DNA from: Actinomycetes bacterium
Lineage (GTDB): Bacteria > Actinomycetota > Actinomycetes > S36-B12 > GCA-2699445
Reading direction: 5' to 3'
Length of the DNA stretch: 21,204 nt
Assembly (NCBI GenBank): GCA_022600255.1
Contig: JAHZKU010000122.1
Location: forward strand, 1 to 21,204
In this document: one piece after another, positions 1 through 8,098 of the stretch
Layout of the letters: every line of letters begins with the position of its first letter
Numbering within the stretch: position 1 is the first letter of the stretch
Translations under genes and position numbers: made by a program
Notes under the pieces: model-generated
Seen by the model: only the letters and a program-made list of their open reading frames with translations
Databases searched by the model: none
Told to the model about the DNA's origin: nothing

Positions 1-599
1 AGGCCGGCCTGCTCGATGGCCACCCCGAGGGCCGTCGTTTGGTTCAGATGGTTGGCCCCGAGCAGCAGGGCCACGGCAGCGGATGCGTCGCCCGGGTCTT
101 GCGTCTCGGCCGCGCCCGCGATCGCCTCGTAGGTGTGCCTGTAGTCCACCAATCGCGCGGCCTGGCTGGTGAGGCTGACCGTCAGCCCACCAGTGATTGC
201 GCGGGACAAATAGTCGATCCGACCGAAGCCGATCACGTCTGGCCGAGACTTCAACGCCTCGCGCGCGACGCGTTGTGACATGGGGTCTAGGGCTAAGACC
301 GACGTCACGGAGGGATCCTTGTCGAGTTCGGCAATCAACCGTTGTGCGCCTTGAACCCTAGTGTGGATCTTGCGCGGTCCCAGATTCTGGACCCGCCGCA
401 AAACCCGTTTGGGCGTGGTCTTAGCCGGTACTTGCACACGCATGCGCAGAACGCGAACCTCCGTGTCGGGTAGTGCATCTCGAACCGAATCGACATCAAT
501 CTGGTTTGCCTTGGTCTGCAGCAGGATGACTGGTCCGGACGGTCGCCATTGGCCCTCTGCCGCGCCGCTCGCGGGAGCAGTGTCCACTGATCTAGGCAT
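1..599 (-). CDS. Unrecognised protein, 3' end beyond window
   Basis: An open frame of 199 codons runs from ATG at 599 to the left edge without a stop, so the gene is 3'-incomplete. The start is supported by AGGGAG at 606-611, six bases before the ATG. The product starts with a short polar stretch (MPRSVDTAPASG), then a beta-strand-like segment (PVILLQTKANQ) around residue 24. A basic region follows (KTTPKRVLRRVQ), then alternating alpha/beta sequence (SVTSVLALDPMSQRVAREAL, PDVIGFGRIDYLSRAI). No signal peptide or catalytic motif is evident. I do not recognise the family. It is transcribed in the same direction as the glycosyltransferase/wecB operon, so a role in the same glycan pathway is an inference from position only. 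It is divergent from the first sulfotransferase-like gene. Confidence 0.7.
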   Translation of the reverse strand, partial: MPRSVDTAPASGAAEGQWRPSGPVILLQTKANQIDVDSVRDALPDTEVRVLRMRVQVPAKTTPKRVLRRVQNLGPRKIHTRVQGAQRLIAELDKDPSVTSVLALDPMSQRVAREALKSRPDVIGFGRIDYLSRAITGGLTVSLTSQAARLVDYRHTYEAIAGAAETQDPGDASAAVALLLGANHLNQTTALGVAIEQAG

Positions 600-1035
600 C
601 TTGCACTCCCTAACGTCTAATGCCGCCTGCGCGGTGTGGCACCTCGGCGAACACAGGGCCCTGTCTCGTTTGCCGAAGCTGCGGCCTTGCTCGTCACTCG
701 AGGCAGCGCCCCGGTGAGCTTAGGAGCCTCGCGACCGATCAATACCGTTCCCCTGAACACAGTAGTGGCAGGACGAACCTGTGGCTCTGCCGACCGGTTC
801 CCCGGTTATGCTGCTTCGGCCGCGGGTTTTCCGGGCCCCGGTCTTGTCCCGGTTCCCAGATGGGTCCCTTGGATGGCCCGGAATGGGATGGGTCCGGCCA
901 CGTTCGCGTTTGCCGCGCAATCGCCTTGGGTAGACTCCTAGCGTTGCCGAAGGCTGGGCCGCACCCAATGATGGATACCCTCGCCCGTGACGGCAATGCT
1001 GGCAGACACCGAGACGTTGCAGAATAGGTGGTTAG
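600..1035. other. Divergent intergenic region with promoters
   Basis: This 436-base region separates the minus-strand partial gene from the plus-strand sulfotransferase-like gene. It holds a perfect 12-bp palindrome, ACAGGGCCCTGT (653-664), about 55 bases upstream of the minus-strand start. It also holds a run of CCGGTT/CCCGG-rich sequence at about 797-860 and a candidate plus-strand -10 at 931-936. Open frames here are short, mutually overlapping and look non-coding; I see no convincing gene. Confidence 0.5.
908..936 (+). promoter_or_regulatory. Candidate promoter of first sulfotransferase-like gene
   Basis: TAGACT at 931-936 fits the actinobacterial -10 pattern TAnnnT. The -35 region is weak: GTTTGC at 908-913 with a 17-base spacer, or TTGCCG at 910-915 with 15. 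It would give a leader of roughly 90 bases before the GTG at 1036. Confidence 0.3.
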
Positions 1036-2214
1036 GTGAGTCCGGATTCTTGGCTTCCCCCCCGAGGTGTGCTGTTGCATATCGGACCCCGGAAAACCGG
1101 CACAACCGCGTTGCAGTCCGCCATCGCAGCGGCGCGGCCGGAACTGCGTCAGCAAGGCATCATTTACCCCGGTAAGGTTGCCCAACACATTCAAGCCGCT
1201 GGCGCGGTCCAACAGCGCAGCCTGATCGGGATGGCGCGGGGAGAGAAGGCCGACATGTCGGTCTGGGATGACTTGGTAGCTGAGGTCGCCGAACGTGACG
1301 ATAAGGCGATTGTGTCGTCGGAAAACTTCGGTTCGGCGGTGCCGGAGATCATCCCCAAGATCATCAACGACTTGGGTGGGCCGCAAGTGAAAGTGCTTAT
1401 CACCATCAGACCGATCGGGGAGATGCTGCCTAGCCTCTGGCAGCAGAAGATCAAGGGTGGCCAGACCATTCGGTTCGACGACTGGCTCGCGAAACAACTC
1501 AAGGGTAATTTCAAGCAAGAGATGTGGCACGCGCAGCGCCACGACCAACTGGTGCAGCGCTGGGTGGATGTGGCCGGAGCCGACTCAGTCGCGGTGATGC
1601 CGGTCATCTCAGCGCGCCGCGACGACCTGTACCGTAACTTCGAAGAGCTAGTGGGCATCACCCCCGGGCTGCTGAAGCCGACCCGTTCTAACCGCTCCCT
1701 GACCGCATCGGAAGCGGAGTTGCTACGCGAACTACACGAGCGCATTGATCTGCAGCGAACCGATCCTCAGTTGTATCACCGCTGGGTTCGCCAAGGTGCG
1801 TTCAAGAGCTTGGTCGAGCGTCGTACCCCAAGCAAGGACGATCCGAAGGTCGTGCTGCCCCGCTGGGCGGCCGAGCGCGCACTTGAGATCGAGGAGATGA
1901 TGCTGCCCGGGATCGCTAACTCGGGGGCCCATATTGTCGGCGACCTAAACGATCTCATTCCCGCCCTGCCGCAGGTGGATGAAGCCGCCGAAATCGTAGC
2001 CCCCCCGACCAGCGTTGACAACGACGTTGCGATTGAGCTGTTTGTTGGCCTCCTCGAGAAGGCCAACAAACAGTCGCAGCGGGATGCCAAAAAATCTCGG
2101 CGCAGGCTCCGCAAATCAAAGGGGAATATGACGAAGATGTCCACGGCGGAGATGGTCAGCGAGATTGCCCGACGCGGCAAGGCGAAGGCCACCTCCGTGG
2201 TCAAGAAAGACTGA
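1036..2214 (+). CDS. Sulfotransferase-like P-loop protein, copy 1
   Basis: 392 residues from a GTG start with AGGTGG at 1026-1031. The N-terminus carries the 5'-phosphosulfate-binding loop typical of PAPS-dependent sulfotransferases (HIGPRKTGTTALQ, residues 15-27). Arg125 and Ser133, eight residues apart in TIRPIGEMLPS, match the spacing of the 3'-phosphate-binding motif. The middle (about 150-290) is shared with the neighbouring paralogue. The last 50 residues are strongly basic (KKSRRRLRKSKGN), perhaps a nucleic-acid- or membrane-surface-binding tail. No signal peptide is seen, so it is probably cytoplasmic. By family it would move sulfate from PAPS to a hydroxyl or amine; the acceptor is unknown. 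The glycan genes around it suggest an envelope saccharide or lipid. Overall fold assignment is good, substrate is not determined. Confidence 0.72.
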   Translation: MSPDSWLPPRGVLLHIGPRKTGTTALQSAIAAARPELRQQGIIYPGKVAQHIQAAGAVQQRSLIGMARGEKADMSVWDDLVAEVAERDDKAIVSSENFGSAVPEIIPKIINDLGGPQVKVLITIRPIGEMLPSLWQQKIKGGQTIRFDDWLAKQLKGNFKQEMWHAQRHDQLVQRWVDVAGADSVAVMPVISARRDDLYRNFEELVGITPGLLKPTRSNRSLTASEAELLRELHERIDLQRTDPQLYHRWVRQGAFKSLVERRTPSKDDPKVVLPRWAAERALEIEEMMLPGIANSGAHIVGDLNDLIPALPQVDEAAEIVAPPTSVDNDVAIELFVGLLEKANKQSQRDAKKSRRRLRKSKGNMTKMSTAEMVSEIARRGKAKATSVVKKD

Positions 2215-2306
2215 ACTAGAGCAAACCCGGCACCGATCAAGCAGGAACCTGGAAGGCTGAGAGACGTGAGTAGCGCAACGCGGAGACGCAACAAGGAGAC
2301 TGGTGC

Positions 2307-3482
2307 GTGGTTGAACCTTGGTTAGGGCCTGGAGCGGTCTTGCTTCACATTGGCCCGAGAAAGACCGGTACCTCGGCTCTGCAATCGGCGCAAGCTGCGG
2401 TGATCCCCGAGCTACTCGATGCCGGAGTGACGTATCCGGTGGACGGCCGACACCGGCGGGCGGCCAAAGCAGTGCTGGGCCGAATCCGGTGGGGCGGGGA
2501 TGTCCCGGACGATTCGTTTTGGGAAGCCTTGGTGGCGGAGGTCAGGTCTCGGCCAGATCGTGCGGTGGTCAGCAACGAAATCTTTGCCTCCGCCACCGCG
2601 GAACAGGCTGACCGTATCGTTGCTGATCTAGGTCAGCAAGAGACTTCGGTTCTCATGACGCTGCGTCCCCTGGAAAAGATGCTCCCCAGCCTGTGGCAAC
2701 AGGCCATCAAGCGAGGTCGGACCCTGACTCTTGAGGCTTGGCTGGAACGGGCCCTAGACGAGGCTGCTGCTGATCGGTTTCGTCACTTGAACAGATACGA
2801 TCAGCTCGCAATGCGTTGGGCGGACATCGTTGGGGTCGATCGGGTAGCGGTGTTGGTGGCGGATTCATCCCGGCCAGATGCCCTTTTTCGGGACTACGAG
2901 TCGTTGGTTGGGATCCCGCAGGGGCTACTGAAGCCCGAGCGCGTCAACCGATCGTTGACACTGCCGGAGGCCGAGGTCATTCGGGCGTTTAACCAGCGCA
3001 ATGATTTGGTCGACAGCGACCCAGGCTTGTTCCAGCGCTGGTTTCGCACCGGTGCGTTTCGCGCGTTGGTAGAGAACCGTACGCCGCCCGCTGATGAACC
3101 TAAGGTCCGCTTACCCCCTTGGGCGCTGGCGCGGGCTAGGGAGATTCAAGCCGAGATCACCGCGGGGATTCGGGAAGGCGGCGTGGCAATCTTTGGAGAT
3201 CCGACCACACTCACCGGCCAAGCTTCGGTGTCGGATGCGGCAGCTCCGGCAGAGGCAACGACGGAAGCTGCCACCACGATCGCGACCGAACTGCTAGTTG
3301 GGCTGTTGGATAGTGCACAAGTCACACGCGCGGAGCTAGCCGCGGAGGTGGTCAAGGTCAAAAGGCAGCGAAACAAAGCCCGCGCCAATGCTCGGCGCCG
3401 AAAGCGACCGGACACTCAGGAAAACCGTCGGTCGCTGTCCTCCATCAAAGCTGGTGTGCGCCGTCGACTCCCCGGTGCCTGA
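2307..3482 (+). CDS. Sulfotransferase-like P-loop protein, copy 2
   Basis: 391 residues from GTG at 2307, with AAGGAG at 2293-2298, eight bases upstream. It is a clear paralogue of the gene 92 bases upstream and probably in the same transcript. The PAPS loop is LLHIGPRKTGTSALQ (residues 12-26). The 3'-phosphate motif is LRPLEKMLPS, with Arg120 and Ser128. Blocks shared with copy 1 include MLPSLWQQ, GLLKP..(V/S)NRSLT, (F/Y)(Q/H)RW and PPW/PRW near residue 275. It also ends in an Arg/Lys-rich tail (KVKRQRNKARANARRRKRP). A plain tandem duplication followed by divergence fits best; the two may act on different positions or acceptors. It is convergent with wecB. Confidence 0.72.
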   Translation: MVEPWLGPGAVLLHIGPRKTGTSALQSAQAAVIPELLDAGVTYPVDGRHRRAAKAVLGRIRWGGDVPDDSFWEALVAEVRSRPDRAVVSNEIFASATAEQADRIVADLGQQETSVLMTLRPLEKMLPSLWQQAIKRGRTLTLEAWLERALDEAAADRFRHLNRYDQLAMRWADIVGVDRVAVLVADSSRPDALFRDYESLVGIPQGLLKPERVNRSLTLPEAEVIRAFNQRNDLVDSDPGLFQRWFRTGAFRALVENRTPPADEPKVRLPPWALARAREIQAEITAGIREGGVAIFGDPTTLTGQASVSDAAAPAEATTEAATTIATELLVGLLDSAQVTRAELAAEVVKVKRQRNKARANARRRKRPDTQENRRSLSSIKAGVRRRLPGA

Positions 3483-3506
3483 GTGTTGCGCGTGAGGGCT
3501 TACTAG

Positions 3507-3550
3507 CCAGCACCGCGGATTTCCTGAGGTCCGGCACCTCCGCTAGCTGG
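3507..3550. terminator. Possible bidirectional hairpin between convergent genes
   Basis: CCAGC (3507-3511) and GCGGA (3515-3519) can pair with TCCGC (3539-3543) and GCTGG (3546-3550). A nested alternative hairpin is GAGGT-CCGGC-ACCTC (3526-3540). There is no clear T-run, so termination is a guess from position between two converging genes. Confidence 0.3.
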
Positions 3551-3562
3551 TTCCTGACTGAC

Positions 3563-4615
3563 TCAACTCTGGAGAAGGGCCTCTGCCACGTGGGTTGCGG
3601 CTTTTCCTGAACCGTAAAGCCCCGGCGCCGGATCGGCTGGTTTGCTGGCGTTGGCCCAGTTGTTGGCTTGGTCCAGATCTGGGTCCAAGGTATTCCAGCC
3701 CGCAGTCACAGTTTCCACCCATTCGGTCTCGGTCCGGACCGTAATGCACGGAACGTTGACGAGGTAAGCCTCCTTTTGCAGCCCGCCACTGTCTGTGACC
3801 ACCGCACGTGCACCCGCCATGACCGCAATCATGTCGGGGTAGCGGTAGGGTTCCACTGTGTGCAGCGCACCACCGGCAAGGGACAGGCCCGCGTCGTTGG
3901 CTTTGGCGACGAGGCGCGGGTGTGCGGTGAGCACGACCGGTATCGGCTGAGACCGCAGCGCAGCCAAGATCGCACCCAGGCGCGCCGGGTCATCGGTGTT
4001 CTCGGCCCGATGGATTGTTGCCAACAGATAGCCCTGCGTTTGAGACACCCCTGCTGGTAGTTGTGGCGGGGTCGCCGACTCAGTCACGCGCAGGCAGACG
4101 TCCGCCATGACGTCGCCGACGAATTGGGTTCGATCGGCTAGGCCTTCCCGGCGCAGGTTGTCCATGGCGAGTTCCGTGGGAGCTAGCAGCAAATCCGATG
4201 CGTGATCGGTCAGAACCCGGTTGTGTTCTTCGGGCATGAGGCGGTTGAAGGATCGCAGCCCGGCCTCAAGATGGGCCAAGGGCAAGTGCAGTTTGACCGC
4301 TGTGATCGCGGCCGCGAGCGTGGAGTTCGTGTCGCCGTAGGTGAGTACCCAATCGGGCTGCTCTTCGCTGAGCACCGGTTCCAGCTTGCTCATCATCTCC
4401 CCGGTCTGAGCGCCGTGACGGCCCGATCCAACCGCGAGGTTGTAGTCCGGGGTGGGGATCACGAGGTCAGCAAAGAACGCGTCTGACATTCGTTCGTCAT
4501 AGTGTTGGCCGGTATGCACGATCTGATGATCGATGCCAGCGGCGGAAAGCGCCTCGGCTACGGGTGCCAGTTTTACGAACTGGGGCCGAGCCCCCACCAC
4601 GCTGATGACCTTCAT
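3563..4615 (-). CDS. wecB: UDP-N-acetylglucosamine 2-epimerase (non-hydrolysing)
   Basis: 350 residues, a normal length for WecB, which interconverts UDP-GlcNAc and UDP-ManNAc in the cytoplasm. Family motifs appear in order: GARPQFVK (8-15), TGQHYDERM (35-43), YGDTNST (Asp95), HLEAGLRS (Glu117), MPEEHNR (Glu129/Glu130), TIHRAEN (His202) and DSGGLQKEA in the C-terminal domain. These include the acidic and histidine residues used in catalysis by the Escherichia coli enzyme. The ATG overlaps the upstream glycosyltransferase stop as ATGA (4612-4615), and AAGGAG lies at 4624-4629 with eight-base spacing, so translation is probably coupled. No UDP-ManNAc dehydrogenase (WecC) is visible here, so the final sugar cannot be told. 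Confidence 0.95.
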   Translation of the reverse strand: MKVISVVGARPQFVKLAPVAEALSAAGIDHQIVHTGQHYDERMSDAFFADLVIPTPDYNLAVGSGRHGAQTGEMMSKLEPVLSEEQPDWVLTYGDTNSTLAAAITAVKLHLPLAHLEAGLRSFNRLMPEEHNRVLTDHASDLLLAPTELAMDNLRREGLADRTQFVGDVMADVCLRVTESATPPQLPAGVSQTQGYLLATIHRAENTDDPARLGAILAALRSQPIPVVLTAHPRLVAKANDAGLSLAGGALHTVEPYRYPDMIAVMAGARAVVTDSGGLQKEAYLVNVPCITVRTETEWVETVTAGWNTLDPDLDQANNWANASKPADPAPGLYGSGKAATHVAEALLQS

Positions 4616-6453
4616 GACGCATGCTCCTTGGTTTCCCTGACCCAGTTGGCCAATACCTGGCCACTGTACTGACCGTCGTGGTACTTCCTGGCATACGCGC
4701 GACCGGCTTGCCCCAGTTCCTGTCTGCGCTCAGGTTCCCCGGCCAACTCAACGAGCGTCTCGCGCAATGTTGTGGGGTCGACGTGCACGGTGGGTAAGTC
4801 GCTGGGATACCGGTCCGCAATGAAACCCGTCGTGTTGGCTAGTACCACGCGACCGGCCGCCATCGTCTCGGCTGCCGTCGCACTGCACAGGTTCATCAGC
4901 ACTTGGTCGACCACGATGTCGGCTTGCTCCAGCACGGCTGGCATATGCGACGGTCGAATCCCGCGGATTCTGCGGTAGTGAATGATCCCGCTTTCATGGA
5001 GTTCGGTGAGGATCGGGTCGATGATGTCGCTGCCTTTGAAGCCGGCGTGAGAAGGAGCATGCACGACGACGGGGGGAGTCCTTGGCGCGGCCAGAAGTGC
5101 AGTTGTGTCAAAGAAGTTTGGGTCGACCACCTGCGGGAGCCACTCGGCAGTCGGCACATCGTCAATAAGGTCGAGCGTTGAGACGAAGGTGGGCCCGTCG
5201 TAGTCGGCCAATAGGGACTCCATTAGTGCAGTTTGCCGCTCGAGACGCGAGACGAAGTCTTGGTCAGCGCCTTCGCCGAACGGCGAGAATGCGTGATTCC
5301 CACGGTACCGACTGGGTCTTCGCACATCGCTGCCATGAAAAACCACACCGCCAGGGATCCCCGACGCGCTCAAGGCCTGCAGTTGTTGTAGGCCTTGGAC
5401 TGGGCCACCGCCGACGCGAGGGAGGTTGGTGAACGAGCTCAGCGACTCAACCAGTACGACGGGTTGGGACTTAAAAAGAAACTCGAAGACATCAAGCCGA
5501 CGCCGCAAGGTCGAATTCTGCGGGGTGGTGTTGATGTCAGCGGCGAAGACAAACTTCTGGTTGCGGCGAACGTACTGGTTCGACACCGCGCGCAGGCCTT
5601 GGTCTCTGGCTGCACGCGCCCATTGATAAGCCTGCCCGGCCGTGTTCAGGCTGCCGATGACCAACTCGTAGTTGGGTGATTCGGTGGTCAGGCCTATCCC
5701 GCTGGAAGCCTGGGTCCGCTTGCCAGTCCCAGGAACGTGTAGAGATCGCTTGGTATCTCGAACTAGCGCTGCCCAACGAGCAGACTCCGAGTTCGTCTTG
5801 GGGCGAACTCGAGCCAGTTCCGCTAGTCGGCGCCGAAGGGTGGGCCGGGGGGTGACTTCAGTCTCTGCTGGAGGCCACTGCGCCAAGCGTAGGTATGGCG
5901 TTCCTGCGACCCACTCGGCTAACCCGGGGGTGCCATCGGGTTCTTGCGGCGCAACAACGATATCCGGGTGGGACTCAGCGACCAGGCGGGCCACGTCGGT
6001 TCGGGTTAACGCTTCGGAATCCTCGGGTAGGGCCAGTACTTGGAGCGGGTTGAGTCGGCGTGGGATGGCTGTGGTGAGTTCGGCCGTGGGCCATCCTAGG
6101 ATCCGCGCCACCTCGGCGGTGGTCGGGATGTGTCCCATCGGCTGGCGCGCCAGGATGGCCTCGGCCGGCTTGAGTCCTCTGATGGCAGTGATCTCGGGAA
6201 AGTTTCGTAGTAGCCGGGCAATGCGTTTATTGGAGCGCGCGCTTAGCCCGACCAGCATGGTGGGCTGCTGTTTGTCGGCGCGTTCAGCCACCACCGCGGC
6301 GAGTGATTTGGAGCGCTCTGGAAGATCCCCCGGTCTCCCGGACAACAGGACGTATTCGCGATTCCAGTTTGCGGATAGTAGGGGGGATTGTCTGCCCAGG
6401 GTGCTGGGAAGATCGGACAAGGGGATGAGCTTTGGGCCGATCAGGATAATCAT
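4612..6453 (-). CDS. GT-B glycosyltransferase with long N-terminal domain
   Basis: 613 residues, longer than the roughly 350-450 typical of GT4-like enzymes. Residues from about 260 onward read as a GT-B fold: LVIGSLNTAGQAYQWARA (265-282), the nucleotide-sugar side HAPSHAGFKGSD (465-476), and SATAAETMAAGRVVLAN around Glu529, in place of the usual E-x7-E helix. Residues 1-250 form an alpha/beta segment I do not recognise (MIILIGPKLIPL at the start, MLVGLSARSNKR near 66). No signal peptide or membrane span is visible. The gene overlaps its neighbours by ATGA on both sides (6450-6453 upstream, 4612-4615 downstream), so it belongs to one operon with wecB. Donor and acceptor are unknown; an N-acetylmannosamine-containing envelope glycan is an inference from wecB. 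Confidence 0.78.
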   Translation of the reverse strand: MIILIGPKLIPLSDLPSTLGRQSPLLSANWNREYVLLSGRPGDLPERSKSLAAVVAERADKQQPTMLVGLSARSNKRIARLLRNFPEITAIRGLKPAEAILARQPMGHIPTTAEVARILGWPTAELTTAIPRRLNPLQVLALPEDSEALTRTDVARLVAESHPDIVVAPQEPDGTPGLAEWVAGTPYLRLAQWPPAETEVTPRPTLRRRLAELARVRPKTNSESARWAALVRDTKRSLHVPGTGKRTQASSGIGLTTESPNYELVIGSLNTAGQAYQWARAARDQGLRAVSNQYVRRNQKFVFAADINTTPQNSTLRRRLDVFEFLFKSQPVVLVESLSSFTNLPRVGGGPVQGLQQLQALSASGIPGGVVFHGSDVRRPSRYRGNHAFSPFGEGADQDFVSRLERQTALMESLLADYDGPTFVSTLDLIDDVPTAEWLPQVVDPNFFDTTALLAAPRTPPVVVHAPSHAGFKGSDIIDPILTELHESGIIHYRRIRGIRPSHMPAVLEQADIVVDQVLMNLCSATAAETMAAGRVVLANTTGFIADRYPSDLPTVHVDPTTLRETLVELAGEPERRQELGQAGRAYARKYHDGQYSGQVLANWVRETKEHAS

Positions 6454-7916
6454 CGGATCACCACCGAGTCGATGACATGACCCGCTTCCCGTTCGAAGGT
6501 CACGGCGCGGTTGAAGTGCTGCACGGATTCGGCGTGGTTTGACAAGGGCGGTTGACTGGCGGCATCGGTGGTCGCGGCCATGAAGGCCCGAGCCCCTGAG
6601 ACGGGATCGGCCAGGTCACCCCAGTACACGCGCGGGTAGTCCCCGACGACCGTCCGGGCCCCCATGTCGGGGGCGCCCAGTGCCGCAATCGGGAGGCCGG
6701 TGGCGATGTATTCATAGATCTTGCTGCTAGTCACCATCGGGCCGCCCTCCTTCGCAAAAAGAAGTCCATCGGCTGCTGCGTAGGCCGCGCTCAGCTCAGC
6801 GCGAGGCACGCGCCCAAGCAGTTCGATCCCGGCCGTTCCCTCTAGCGCGATGGAGGCTGGAGTTCGTTTGGCTCTGCGGTATCCGATTCCACCGGCGATC
6901 AGGAGTCGAGCGTTGGGGATGGAGTCCCGGAATCCGGACCAAGCGGCTGCGATTTCGGTGGCGGGAAAATTGGGCGTCACCGTGCCGACGAAGAGGAATA
7001 CTGGGCCTTGACGGTCTGCAAACCGGGGGGCCGTAGCATCGGTCTTTGTGGTCAATGCAGCCTCGGTCGCTAGGGCCGGTTTGGCTGTTGGCGTCGGGAG
7101 TGCGTAGTCGTCCCAGCCGTTCGGCACCGTGATGATCTTGTCTTTGTTCGTGGCCGTTTCGGAGCGCATCGCTTCGGTGATTTCGTCGTTGACACACCAG
7201 TAGCCCGCGACCCAGTCGAGGTAGTCCTCGAACAATCGGTGCCGGGCGGGGTAGTCCTCCAGTGGCTCGCCGGTGAAGACGTCGTGCAGGAAGGAGTCCC
7301 GATCATCCAGGATCACGGGAACCCGGGTGGTTTCGGCGAAGTTGGCCGCCACTGCGTACGAGGTGTAGGGGGCTGCGGTCGCGATCACGAGTTCAATGGG
7401 ATTGCCAGCGTGGATGTCGAACAGGGCCGCGGTGGCGTTAGGAATCCAGGCGGGGTAGAGCGATTCGGGAAATGCCTCCTTCTCTTTATCGGCCCACTTC
7501 TGGCCCCAGCGACGGTTGTTCCGAATCCGGCGTTCGGGCCACATTGACAAGATGGGGTTCAGCGATTCTGGTGTGAAATCAGCCTGCACCACCTGGACCG
7601 CTGCGGGAACGTGCGCCTGAAGAGAAGGGTCTGTTTGAAAGAACGCCTCATAGGCGATGGGGTTGGCCATGAGGACGGTCACCGTGTGACCGCGATCCAA
7701 CAGCCACCGGCTGAGCGCAATGGCGCGCAGGGAGCCTGTTGCCGAACTAGGCGGATACGCCCAAGCGATGACACAGATGTGGCCCACGTCTGTCGGCTTG
7801 GTCACTTGGGGCTCATTCGCGGACGCGGCCGCTTCGGTGGCGTGCACCGGCCCGCTGTTGCTGGCCGAGTTCTTGTGGCATGCATCTGTGGCGGCTCCTT
7901 GCAGACCGCGTCGCAT
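6450..7916 (-). CDS. GT-B (GT4-like) glycosyltransferase
   Basis: 488 residues. The N-terminal Rossmann half opens with HICVIAWAYPPSSATGSLRA (46-65), a pattern common in GT4 enzymes. The second half contains PVFLFVGTVTP, LLIAGGIGYRR and SKIYEYIATGLPIAALG, the last being the usual nucleotide-sugar-binding helix near the C-terminus. The start is uncertain. ATG at 7916 has no good ribosome site and the first 44 residues look unstructured and unlike the family. A GTG at 7787 (codon 44) would begin exactly at the conserved fold. It is the first gene of the minus-strand glycan operon and ends in an ATGA overlap with the next glycosyltransferase. Likely cytoplasmic or membrane-associated; the sugar is not determined. 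Confidence 0.82.
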   Translation of the reverse strand: MRRGLQGAATDACHKNSASNSGPVHATEAAASANEPQVTKPTDVGHICVIAWAYPPSSATGSLRAIALSRWLLDRGHTVTVLMANPIAYEAFFQTDPSLQAHVPAAVQVVQADFTPESLNPILSMWPERRIRNNRRWGQKWADKEKEAFPESLYPAWIPNATAALFDIHAGNPIELVIATAAPYTSYAVAANFAETTRVPVILDDRDSFLHDVFTGEPLEDYPARHRLFEDYLDWVAGYWCVNDEITEAMRSETATNKDKIITVPNGWDDYALPTPTAKPALATEAALTTKTDATAPRFADRQGPVFLFVGTVTPNFPATEIAAAWSGFRDSIPNARLLIAGGIGYRRAKRTPASIALEGTAGIELLGRVPRAELSAAYAAADGLLFAKEGGPMVTSSKIYEYIATGLPIAALGAPDMGARTVVGDYPRVYWGDLADPVSGARAFMAATTDAASQPPLSNHAESVQHFNRAVTFEREAGHVIDSVVIR

Positions 7917-8042
7917 CTGCTCAGGCGCGGCGCAAGCATCCTATCGCGAACCCCATTTGCTGAGATGATCCGAAGCCTCTTTGCAGGGGTGTCCGCTTGG
8001 CCAAGAATGGTAACGGACGGCGATGGGATGAACAGTAACAGG
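7917..8042 (-). promoter_or_regulatory. Probable promoter region of the glycan operon
   Basis: Together with the hairpin at 8043-8057 this is the 182-base gap between the DUF1365 gene and the first glycosyltransferase. On the minus strand TAGGAT (about 7940-7945) and TACCAT (about 8007-8012) fit the TAnnnT -10 pattern, but neither has a good -35. Only a weak promoter call is possible. Confidence 0.25.
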
Positions 8043-8057
8043 CGGGGCGGTGCCCCG
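8043..8057 (-). terminator. Hairpin after the DUF1365 gene
   Basis: CGGGGC-3-GCCCCG forms a perfect six-bp stem (8043-8048 with 8052-8057) about 40 bases past the stop. On the minus strand it is followed by a moderately T-rich stretch (CCTGTTACTGTT). It would end the FAD oxidase/DUF1365 transcript before the glycan operon. Confidence 0.45.
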
Positions 8058-8098
8058 GCCCCGTTGAACGAATGCCCCGAGGCTGGTCCGCATGCCCA

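Noticed and set aside
620..1027. Plus-strand frame of 135 codons in the 600-1035 gap
   Set aside because: Cys/Arg/Pro-rich, no ribosome site, overlapped by other equally long frames; looks like non-coding GC-rich DNA.
739..1548. Long minus-strand open frame (269 codons) over the divergent region and first sulfotransferase-like gene
   Set aside because: It is antisense to a gene with clear motifs, has low-complexity basic sequence and no recognisable domain; GC-rich codon bias creates such frames.
4941..4975. tRNA-like GGTCGAATCCC stretch
   Set aside because: It lies inside the glycosyltransferase coding frame and no cloverleaf can be built around it.
5672..6475. Plus-strand frame of 267 codons antisense to the long glycosyltransferase
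   Set aside because: Ser/Arg-rich shadow of a gene that is ATGA-coupled to its neighbours; no motif.
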